The translations under genes and the position numbers were made by a program. A stretch of 64,000 nt of DNA from Warburgia ugandensis (taxonomy: Eukaryota; Streptophyta; Magnoliopsida; Canellales; Canellaceae). Under the pieces are notes generated by a model. It had not been told where the DNA came from. It saw only the letters and a program-made list of their open reading frames with translations, and did not search any database. Positions 55,735-64,000 of the stretch are shown here, piece by piece. Position 1 is the first letter of the stretch; every line of letters begins with the position of its first letter. The stretch covers positions 36,899,217 to 36,963,216 of the forward strand of contig CP141139.1 of assembly GCA_035236585.1 (NCBI GenBank), written 5' to 3'.

Positions 55735-58312
55735 TGTAATGACTCCAATTTTGTAATATTAAAATTCCAAGTTAAGCAATGAAAAGATCAGTTTTTGAAG
55801 ATAAGGGCATTTTAGTCATTTCACTATTCACCTTGACTGAATGCAGTAATCTCATCCTAAAAATGGTTCCATTAGATGTGTCTCAGAAAAAGGAATCCAA
55901 CAAGACCAAAATCACCCAAAACGGAGTTGAAATGAGCAAGTTATAGCCCTTTGAAGTTTAGGGGCAAAAATGTAATTTTGTTAAAAAACGAATTTACCCT
56001 GCAAAAACACAGGGGCCCGTTTTGATACGGGCACCCCTTCATCTTCAACCTCTAGAGGGTTCTAGAACGGCAGTGATTGGAGGAGAAATCACCGTCATTC
56101 TAGAGGTTTCTCTACCGCCATTCAAAGGCGGTGAGAGCCCCCTCCAGAACCCTCTCTTAGCTCTATAAATAGAGCTCTTGGGCGCCTCTAATTGAAGCCC
56201 AAAACGTTGAAGAAAACCCGTCATGGAGTAGTGACCTAGAGGGGAAAACAAGAAGAAAAACCCAGCAACGAGCCAGGTACGCCCAAGATCCCTCAAAACC
56301 CATCTCCACCATAGTTGCAAGATCAATTTTCCTAGGTTTTTGCATGAAAAACCATGCAAAATGGAACCCTGGAGACTCACCAAGGACCCAGGGACGTCCC
56401 CTGGGCAGCACTGGTTCGACAGGGTTGAACTAGGGTGTCTTGAGGATGCCCTGGTTCCCCAACGAGCAGGACGTTCCAGTCGGAACGTCCCACGTCGACG
56501 CGGTTTGAAAAACCAAACGGGGGCATCCAAGGACGCGCTCGCAAAAGAGAAAGTCGGGCGGAAAACCCGGCGCGTCTGCAGATGTGCCCGCCACAGACGC
56601 GCAGCGCGTTAGCGGTACACAGGTTTTTTTTCCCATAAGGAAGCCGGGGCGCATGTTGCAGACGCGCAACGCCCTAGCATTCCGTCTTTTTATTTTTAAG
56701 ACTCCTATGTACATACGACACTAAAACACTTATAACTTGAGATCTAAAGCTCTGATTGAGGCTCCGCAAAAGGCATTGTATCCATGTCAACAATGCAGAC
56801 ACATCCAAACTATAAAATCCCTGATCAAGGCCCAATCAAAGGTGGGTATGACCCTTAGAATAGGATGGTGGCACATGGCCACTAGAACTTTGGAAAACTG
56901 AGGATACCAAGGCCCAATTAGGACCTTAGGACACCCATAGGTATAGGGATGGACCCCTAATGCCTAAGTAATAAGACCAATTACTCTAAAACCCATGAAA
57001 GATAGGCCAAACTAACCTTGATTCCCCAAACCATGTTTAGGAGCGTCCGAGGACAAAGGGGTTAGCGCAACCTAGTCAGGTAGGTGCTCTATCACTATTA
57101 TATTCTTTTAAAAGAACTATTATTGTTTTGAGAACATATGTTTTAAGTATATGACTTGTTTAGCATGACTTAATTCAGCATGCATGTGATAAATGCTTTG
57201 TACATAGACATGTTTTGTAATGATTACATATACATTATGCACATATATGTTTTGCAAACAAGTGCATACATTGCATGATTTAAGTACTTGCAAAGATTGC
57301 ATGTCCTTGAGGGTTGCCAAAAGACGCTGGAGTACCGAGGGCTAGGCAGTTGTGAGGGACCCAAACAGGACAGGTTTTGAAAAGAGGTTTTGGCTTATTT
57401 GATCTTACGTGATTTGGGCTAATAAGCCCGTGGGTGCTATGCCAAGGGGTCTGGGTTGGCCATCCGGCCTCTACCATTATTAGGTGGATGGGTACCACGC
57501 CCAAAAAGAGGCAAGTCCCTACGTCGACTGCATGTGGTACAAGGGGCTACCATTGGTGTCACGGCACTGGGTCGACGTGTCATAGGCCCCGTGGAGGCTA
57601 TGACCGAGTGTCCTCAAGTACCCGGGGACCACACGGCGAGGAGGTCGTGGGCATAGTGGACCCTATGGTTTGATGATTTATGTGCATTTCATATAGCATG
57701 ATATGAGGTTGGTCGACCATACCATACTAGAGATCCATGAGTTGGACTCCATGAAGCATTTATTGCATATCATGATGTTATCATATATATATATGATACT
57801 TTCAATTTTGGATTATGTGATCCTTTAAATCGTTAGTATTTCAGTTTGATAACGGATTCTTATATCGATATTGAACTTGAGTATTCAGACATGCACATGA
57901 TTTTAATACATCTCATGCATTATAAAACTAGTAGTGATAGGCTCCTACTGAGTATAGTATATACTCACCCAATCCTCAACATTTTTCAGACACCAAGTAA
58001 ATACTTAAGGTCAAGGAACGCTTGTGCTAGGAACCATCCAGACTAAGTAAGTAAAACCCTTACCTTATCTTTCAATGTTACTTAATTGTAGTTACTCTCT
58101 AATAGCTAGGACTGTGACTAACACTTTCTTGAGAACAATATTGATTTAAACTTTGCCATGGCTAAATAATTTGAGAATGTGTTTTGACACTCGGGGTTTT
58201 TATGAAAGATTGTTTTCCAAAAGAAAAAGATTTTCATGCATCTCATACTTGTAAAACAAGAGATCTTGCCTTTTTATCAAAATTGCATCATATAAAAACC
58301 CGGGTCATCACA
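55735..58312 (+). mobile_element. Solo LTR of the 36922-39833 family, 2578 bp
   Basis: Starts TGTAATGACTCC and ends GGGTCATCACA, flanked by a perfect target duplication CATAT (55730-55734 and 58313-58317). It matches the other solo LTR in reverse, with shared blocks around the GTCGACTGCATGTGG word and the terminal CCCGGGTCAT. Orientation is plus from the TATA motif. It interrupts the RNase H region of the surrounding fossil. It has its own GC-rich, CpG-rich part (about 56400-56690) whose sequence differs from that of the other copy. No internal part is attached. Confidence 0.85.
56164..56172 (+). promoter_or_regulatory. TATA motif of the solo LTR at 55735
   Basis: TATAAATAG within CTCTATAAATAGAGCTC, about 430 bp inside the LTR. 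The other copy has TATAAAAAG in the matching place. Confidence 0.55.
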
Positions 58313-58620
58313 CATATGCTTCTAAATAGTTGAAGAAGTACGAGCAAAACTAGTCCATGCATGACTTGGTGTTGGCCATTGGTTGAAAATCTAGTAGCAC
58401 TACTTATATGGAGAGAGGTTTGATATCTCCACAAATCATAAGAGCTTCAAGTACTTGTTCACTTAGAGCGACCTCAACATGAGGCAAAAAGACATTGGCT
58501 AAAGTACTTGAGAGATTTTCACTTCACCATACGGTAGCACCCTGGCAAGGCTAATGTAGTTGCTGATGCGCTCAATAGGAAGTTGAGAGGCATGATGGCT
58601 AATCTCACTATTTGATTGAC
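58313..58620 (+). pseudogene. RNase H region, part after the solo LTR
   Basis: Short pieces in family order, such as LKKYEQN, a HHTVAPWQG-like piece (the DY...I.YHPGKANVVADALSRK region) and RGMMANLTI, lie between the solo LTR and the integrase. Decayed. Confidence 0.55.
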
Positions 58621-58739
58621 CAACATGGATCAAATCTTAAAGGCACAACAATCATGCAGTGACACAAGTGCTTTGTGTGCGGAGAGGGTTTTGAAAAGGG
58701 GGATGATGGTAGAGTCAGATTTTGAGTAGATGGGTTGTG

Positions 58740-59660
58740 CCAGCCATTTTAGGTTTGAGGCAGGAATTGTTGAGGGCAGCCCATCACTATAAGTTCACCA
58801 TGGAAAAAGGTGGTGTGAAGATATACCATGATCTTAGGAGATAGTCCTGGTGGCAGGGAATGAAGAAGGATATCAGTGAATGCATAGCATGGTGTATTAC
58901 TTGTCAGCAAGTAAAAGTAGAACTTCAGAGGCCCACAAGATTTCTATAAACTCTAAAGCTACTAATTTGCAAGTGGGACCATGTTAAGATGGATTTTGTG
59001 GTCGGGTTGTCCTAGACATCCAATCAACACAACTCAATTTGGGTTGTATGGATAAACTTACCAAGTCAGCTTGTTTCCTCCCTATTAGACAGGACAGTCC
59101 TTAGAGAGACTTGTTAAGCTCAATATTTGAGAGATAGTTAGCTTGCATGGGGTTTCATTGCTCATTATTTCAGACAGGGATAGGTTTACATCCCATTTTA
59201 GGTAGAGTGTGTAGGAGGGGTTAGGGACCTCTATGTGTTTCACCCTTAGACTAACAGTGAGTCTCCAAGGATGATATAAATGTTAGAGGATATGTTGAGA
59301 GCTTGTGTACTAAACTGGAAGGGTTGCTAGGATGAGCATCTATCATTAGTAGGGTTTACCTACAAAAACAGTTATCACTCAGGCATTGGTATGGCTCCAT
59401 ACAAGGTGTTGTATGGTAGATCAAGCCATATGCTAACATGCTGGAGTGACGTTGGTGAGAGGTAGTTTATCAAATCAAAGTCAATAGAATAGCATCCAAA
59501 AAAAGCGAAACTAATTTAGAGGCACTTAATGGCTACACATAGTAGGCAGAAGAGCTATGCCAATTTGAGGTGGAGAGATTTGGAGTTTTAGGTTGGAGAC
59601 CATGTCTTTTTAAAGGTATCTCCAACCAAGGGGGTTATGAGATTTGGAGTAAAGGGTAAG
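58740..59660 (+). pseudogene. Integrase region of the chromovirus-type fossil
   Basis: Around 58780-58930 the plus strand reads HHYKFTMEKGGVKIYHDLRR, WWQGMKKDISECIAWCITCQ and QVKVELQRP, the HHCC zinc-binding part of the integrase. About 58970-59010 holds WDHVKMDFVVGL. Later, YHSGIGMAPYKVLYG lies at about 59370-59415. These match Tekay/Del-type integrases (WKWE.ITMDFV.GLP; YHSSIGMAPFEALYGR). It is decayed. Confidence 0.65.
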
Positions 59661-60005
59661 CTAAGCCCTAGGTTTGTGGGACCATTTGAGATACTTAAGA
59701 GACTTGGAAAAGTTGCCTTAGGGTAACACTCCCTTCCTCACTAGTGGATGTGCATGACGTATTCCATGTTTCTATATTGAGGAGATGAGTCACCCTACTT
59801 ATATCTTGGATTAGGTATCAGCCAACTTACACCTAGGCTTGATGTTTTAGGAGTGACTAGTATGGATCCTTGATAGAAAGGATAAGGTCTTATAAATCAA
59901 GATGATTCGCCTTGTTAAGGTTTTGTGGTAGCATCACTTGTATGAGGAGGCTACATGGGTGGTTGAGGAGGATATGAGGCGGCATTTCCTGGAGTTGTTC
60001 TAACT
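59661..60005 (+). pseudogene. Integrase C-terminal and chromodomain-like tail
   Basis: SLVDVHDVFHVSILRR at about 59740-59785 matches the H(N/D)VFHVSxLR(K/R) motif at the integrase C-terminus of chromoviruses. Remains of the following VLWxxH...EATWE segment lie at about 59920-60000 (reading like LYEEATWVVEEDMRRHFLEL). The chromodomain directs insertion to heterochromatin in this lineage. Decayed. Confidence 0.55.
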
Positions 60006-60065
60006 TGTTCATGCACATTTACACAATTTCGGGGAAGATGCTTTTATGAGGGGGGAAGCGTGTAT

Positions 60066-60372
60066 TATATGTAAATATACCCAATCCATAAATAGATGTA
60101 TTTACAAAAAAAAAAGGGGTAAATTTTATTTATTTATTTTATTCAATTATTTTCTTATATGCGTCTTCTATTAAGGAGAGGTATTTACCAACATTGAATG
60201 AGCATGTCAAGAAATTAAGTTAGGGTGAAAATTAAGGAGAGATTGTTGGGATGATTTGAAGATTTAGAAATAATTTTCTTGAATAAATGAAAGATTGAAA
60301 TTCCATTAAGTGGCCTCATAAAAGATAACTGTAATTTAAAAATGGTGTTAAAACAATGATTTAGTAAGCTAG
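60066..60372. other. Possible 3' LTR remnant or flank of the chromovirus-type fossil
   Basis: AT-rich with an A10 run near 60105. It follows the purine tract, so it may be LTR, but no match to 52958 onward is convincing. Confidence 0.3.
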
Positions 60373-61497
60373 TGTAGCTTTAAAATTACTTGCAAGCACA
60401 TGAATCTATGTAGTAATTTCACACGAGCATAGTTAATCCCATAAGGAATCTCATGGAATTCTCAATTGATTAAATTAGGAATTTAAACAACATGGAATTG
60501 GAACGTGCATCAAATGAGAAACTGCAACTAAAGAAAACTTTTTAAAAATAAAAATATTAAATGAAATTAGAAACATTCATAACTAACATTGCATTCAAGA
60601 AAAGAAACTAATGCAAAACTAGAATGAATGAATTTAGGAAACTTAAATTAAAGAAACTTGCTAAAAACAAAACTTTTCTAAATTAACACTTTCCTAAAAC
60701 TAAAATTAAAAACTTTCTAAACTAACCTAAGATGAAAATAACTAAACAAGTAACACTAAACTATCAAGCAACAAAAGAACAAGAATGCAATTAAAGGAAG
60801 CCACCCAATTACCATGTACATGACTCATGGAGTTGTGCACATTGTTCATGAGTGAGAGATGGCCAAAATTTAGAAATTAAATGCTAACTAACATGCACAC
60901 TAATCAAAGTATTCACTAAACTAATTAAAAATCTAAATCGGTTCCCAAGATTTCAATCAAATAAAGTATGTGGATTACTGGACATTGAACATTAAACATG
61001 AGATAAAAAAAATTCAGCTCATTTTCTCTGAGCCATGATGCCAAAAAAGATCAAAGAAAATGAGTAAGAGGGAGAGAGAAAGAAAAAGATGAATGGAAGG
61101 AGGAAAAAAAGAGTTAAAGGAAAAAAAAGAAAGAGGAAGGATGGAAGCAAGGGAAGGAGAAGATTTCACATGGTTCTTTAGTTGGAAGGTTGAAATTTTT
61201 TGAAAAGAAATCCATTTACAAATCTAAAAACAAAAAATTTGATTCAAATTCAAATAGCAATAATTAACGCATAGCGGCATCGCCCATGGTCATGCGATTG
61301 ACTTTGCATCTTCTTGCCAAATGACCCATGTTGTGTGACCACCTAAAATTAGAAAGGACAAAAATGTCCCTCTATAGGACAAGTTACTACACAACACCAA
61401 GACATGGGACTAATTAAGGTTCATGTAGCCATATCTAGTTTTTAAATAAAAACAGAAAGCTTGGCCATCCAAGACTCGTGCAAAAAAGGAGATCTAT
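60373..61497 (-). repeat. LTR piece F, A/B family-related, incomplete
   Basis: Starts TGTAGCTTTAAAATTACTTG followed by CAAGCACATGAAT, the minus-strand form of the A/B LTR end. It continues through AACTTTCTAAA-type words and a GA-rich stretch (61060-61160) to where G begins. Shorter than a full LTR of about 2.6 kb. No gene seen. Confidence 0.5.
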
Positions 61498-62038
61498 TAT
61501 GATTTTTAAGTTAAACTCACTAGCACATGAATTGGTTTGTAGTAATTCACACGATGGAGGTCGATCCCATGAGGAATTGAATGGATTTGTGATAGTAGTG
61601 GTCCTTCCTTAAATTACTTAAACTAGCCAAAGATAGTGATATTTTAACCTAAATTACAGAATGGAAACTTAGCATAAATCTAAACATGGAAAATGGAAAT
61701 ATGCCAAAAGTAAACATGCTCAACTTAGAAATTTTTCTAAAAACAAACTTTCTAAAAATAAAACTTTCCTAAGACCAAAACCTTCTAAATTTAGAACTTG
61801 CCTAAAATAACTTTCTAAGCATGAAATTTCAAAACATTGGAAACTAAGGGAACTACTATAAGGAAATGAGGCACAAATCTACCACTTTCCTAAACTACAT
61901 TTTCTAACATAAAAATTAGAAACTGTCTAAATAATGCATAACAAGCTAATGGAAACTAATATGCAAGACTTAACTACATACTAATCAATGAATTCAATAA
62001 CATAATCATGCATCAATTCTAAGGAAAATACATCTAGA

Positions 62039-62412
62039 ACCATGCACATGACCCTAGAGTGGGGTGCATGATTCTAGTATAATTCTTACTTACGGAAGCT
62101 TGTAAATATGATGTAAACATGTATCAATGGTGGTAATGAAAGCGCATGGACACAAATAAAACAATGACTTGAAATTAAGTAACAACTAACAACATGCGCA
62201 TGACACCTAGAATGGTGTGCATGGTTCCTATGATTGTAAACATACTAAACATCTATCTAATCTAAGATTCAATCAACTAAACAAAACCGAAATTTGCATG
62301 AATGAACAACACCAAAATCTAATCTCACCAAGTACTAATCATGTACCAAACTTCCACAAGTATCAACCAAAAACTTCCCCAAACCATGTGCATGACACCT
62401 AGAGTGGGTGCA
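62039..62412. repeat. Three dispersed hairpin repeats in LTR G
   Basis: CATGCACATGACCCTAGAGT at about 62042, CATGCGCATGACACCTAGAA at about 62193 and CATGTGCATGACACCTAGAG at about 62385 are each followed by a (G)GTGCATG word, so each unit has CATGCAC and GTGCATG arms. Confidence 0.6.
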
Positions 62413-63085
62413 TGGAACCAAGGGTTTTTGGTTCAGGGAGAAAGCTTGTTGAGATGGAATCTTGATAATATGGCTGGAATGAGATTATTTAAACAAATAA
62501 AATCTCAAAGGAATCATTCGCCAACACAAGATTAGATTGACAATCATCAAAAGATACTTCATTCAAATAGAGAATTACAAGGATGGCATGCACCATACAT
62601 GAAGTGCACGCTCCATTCTTCTATCATGTAAAACCAAAATAGTTAACCTCTAATCTCTCCTAATCCAACAAGCATGAAGATCAAGGTAAATTCAATAGAA
62701 ACCAAGGTAAATCCTAGGAAATACTAAGGAAAGCAAGCTAAAATAACAAGGAATCAAAGGCTTAAACAAACAAGATGAGATCAATGAACAAAACAACAAT
62801 GGAAAAGAATAAGATCAAAAAAGGAATAACAACCAACCTTTAATGGAGGAATTAGGAACTAAAGCTTGGGCTAGGCATGAAACACTTGGAGAAGAGCTGC
62901 CTAAGGAAGAAAACATAGTGCACCTTCAGGGAAGAATGGCTGCCCAAAAGAAGAAAATCGTGGACGACTTCAAAGGAAGGAGGGATGCATTGAGGAGAGG
63001 AAGAGGAGAAGAAAGGGTCGCCACCTCTTTTGGAGTGGGTGTTCTTTTCCTCCAAAACCCTATGCTTTGAACTCCCTCTTGAGGT

Positions 63086-63094
63086 CTATATATA
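63086..63094 (-). promoter_or_regulatory. TATA motif of LTR G
   Basis: The minus strand reads TATATATAG, in the right part of the LTR for the family's promoter. The assignment is inferred. Confidence 0.35.
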
Positions 63095-64000
63095 ACATGT
63101 TTTGGAATTCTTCTTAAGGAAAATGTAGGGTGGGGATGAGATGAGGAGGAAAATGGATAGATAGGATGGGGTGGCTGCCTAGCATTTCCTCAAGAAGGGA
63201 ATATGGTAGGAGATTGAGATAAGGAAGGTAGGAGGAGTCCTATTTTTCAAGATCTATGCATTGGAACTCCTCTCCTTAAAGACTTTCATGTGGAATAATG
63301 CTAAGGCAAAGTGATAATAATGGAAGGGTTTTGGGTGGTGAAGAGGAAAGAGGATAAGGCATGAGATGGAGGGAGAAATGTGGCAACATGGGATTGGTCC
63401 AGCCAATGGTGGAAGGTGCCATTTTCGGAGGAACAAGGTGTCTCTTCCTTTGGTTTTCATGTGAAATTCCTATGGAAATGAGAGAGATATGGAAAGAAAT
63501 AAAACAATAAGAATGATGGCAGCCCTTGGATGAACAGTGGATGCTAAGGATAGTGTGATGAGGTGGAGTGAGGTGGCTTTCTAAGAAGGTGGGAATTGGG
63601 TGGATAGGGTAGGTGGCACTCTAGGATTGGTTGGCTGGGAGTTTAGGAAAGTGGAAGAATTTTTAGAAAGGTAGGACTCTTATGTGGAAGTGAAATTCGT
63701 AGTGCTCTTTTATGATGAGGTGGTGAGAGAGAAAAAAGTGAGAAAGTCATGGAAAAATAAGAAAAATGGAGTGTTATCTTCCTATTGGTCCACATGCTAC
63801 CTTATCTAAGTTGATTTTCCCTCAATTATCTTCAAAAGAACCCTACAAATCCCATGAATATTTCTTTAGTTTTTTCCACTAATCATAGCCTTCCATGTAG
63901 CTTGGCTCATATGGCTTGATGACTTCCTTTGAAAACTCATTTGGCTTGGCTCATATGGATCATCCCCCTGGCTTTGATAGCTGGCTAGGCTCCTTAGCTT

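Larger units (their letters stand above)
52958..60065 (+). mobile_element. Chromovirus-type (Tekay/Del-like) Ty3/Gypsy fossil
   Basis: A plus-strand element with gag, protease, RT, RNase H, integrase and a chromodomain-like tail in the usual order. The start is put at TGTAATAACCC (52958), an LTR-like start. The end is put at the purine tract GAGGGGGGAAGCG at about 60047-60059, which follows the last coding words and is where the 3' LTR should begin. I could not confirm matching LTRs. A solo LTR of a related family interrupts it at 55735-58312. It is broken in many places. Confidence 0.65.
61498..64000 (-). repeat. LTR piece G, A/B family, cut by the window edge
   Basis: Starts TATGATTTTTAAGTTAAACT, matching the TGTGATTTTAAGGTTAAACT start of the inverted solo LTR at 24855, and runs to the window end with the AGCC/GGCTT-rich words of the family. 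It contains three direct repeats with hairpin ends (62039-62412) and a TATA motif. The frame at 62843-63070 is LTR sequence and is not taken as a gene. Confidence 0.6.

Noticed and set aside
56045-56714. Frames of up to 161 residues on both strands
   Set aside because: Same cause: the GC-rich part of the second solo LTR.
60066-60372. 3' LTR of the chromovirus-type fossil
   Set aside because: The position is right, but I could not align it to the sequence from 52958 with any confidence, so it is left as an open assignment.
62843-63070. Plus-strand frame of 75 residues, charged
   Set aside because: Antisense within LTR G; the composition follows the GA-rich strand bias.

Overview
The window looks like nuclear DNA of a flowering plant, from a repeat-dense and probably heterochromatic region. 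It is AT-rich and shows no host protein gene, rRNA or tRNA gene that I can support. The evidence for a plant is a plant-type tRNA-derived SINE (Au family), a CACTA (En/Spm) element with plant-specific TNP2 and TNPA-like genes, and Ty3/Gypsy fossils of the Athila, Tat and chromovirus (Tekay/Del-like) lineages. I cannot name the species.

Left third (1-21297). A minus-strand Athila-lineage element (here 'C') runs from beyond the left edge to about 16500. It has a window-cut 3' LTR, a long 3' noncoding part, protease and gag remnants, a tRNA-Asp-type primer site and a 5' LTR. A plus-strand non-autonomous LTR element (here 'A', 6645-14226, target duplication AGGAC) sits inside the 5' LTR of C. From about 16501 a plus-strand Tat-lineage fossil begins (gag/linker, protease, RT, RNase H), with an Au SINE inserted at 17486-17666.

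Middle (21298-50526). The Tat fossil is interrupted by a CACTA transposon that now spans about 29 kb because three LTR insertions swell it: element 'B' (22745-35340, a sister of A, whose own 5' LTR holds an inverted solo LTR), a chromovirus-type solo LTR (36922-39833) and a minus-strand solo LTR 'D' of the C family (about 44530-47145). About 11 kb of CACTA sequence remains. It holds a TNP2 transposase in three pieces, a TNPA-like gene with visible introns, arrays of palindromic subterminal repeats and a small minisatellite with a (CT)40 tract.

Right third (50527-64000). The Tat integrase resumes at 50527 and is followed by an antisense open region of the kind some Tat elements carry. A plus-strand chromovirus-type fossil (52958-about 60065) follows; its RNase H region is split by a solo LTR (55735-58312) with perfect CATAT target duplications. 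Two minus-strand LTR pieces of the A/B family (60373-61497 and 61498 to the window end) close the window.

Relative order by nesting: Tat, then CACTA, then B, then the inverted solo LTR inside B; C, then A; chromovirus, then its solo LTR. All coding regions are decayed. The most unusual structures are the A/B family's non-pol reading frame with an in-frame 39-codon duplication, shared 3' noncoding sequence between elements with different coding cores and LTRs, a five-unit tandem array of 39-bp palindromes, and short palindromes conserved between otherwise diverged LTRs. Positions of LTR ends were read by eye; those marked 'about' are uncertain.
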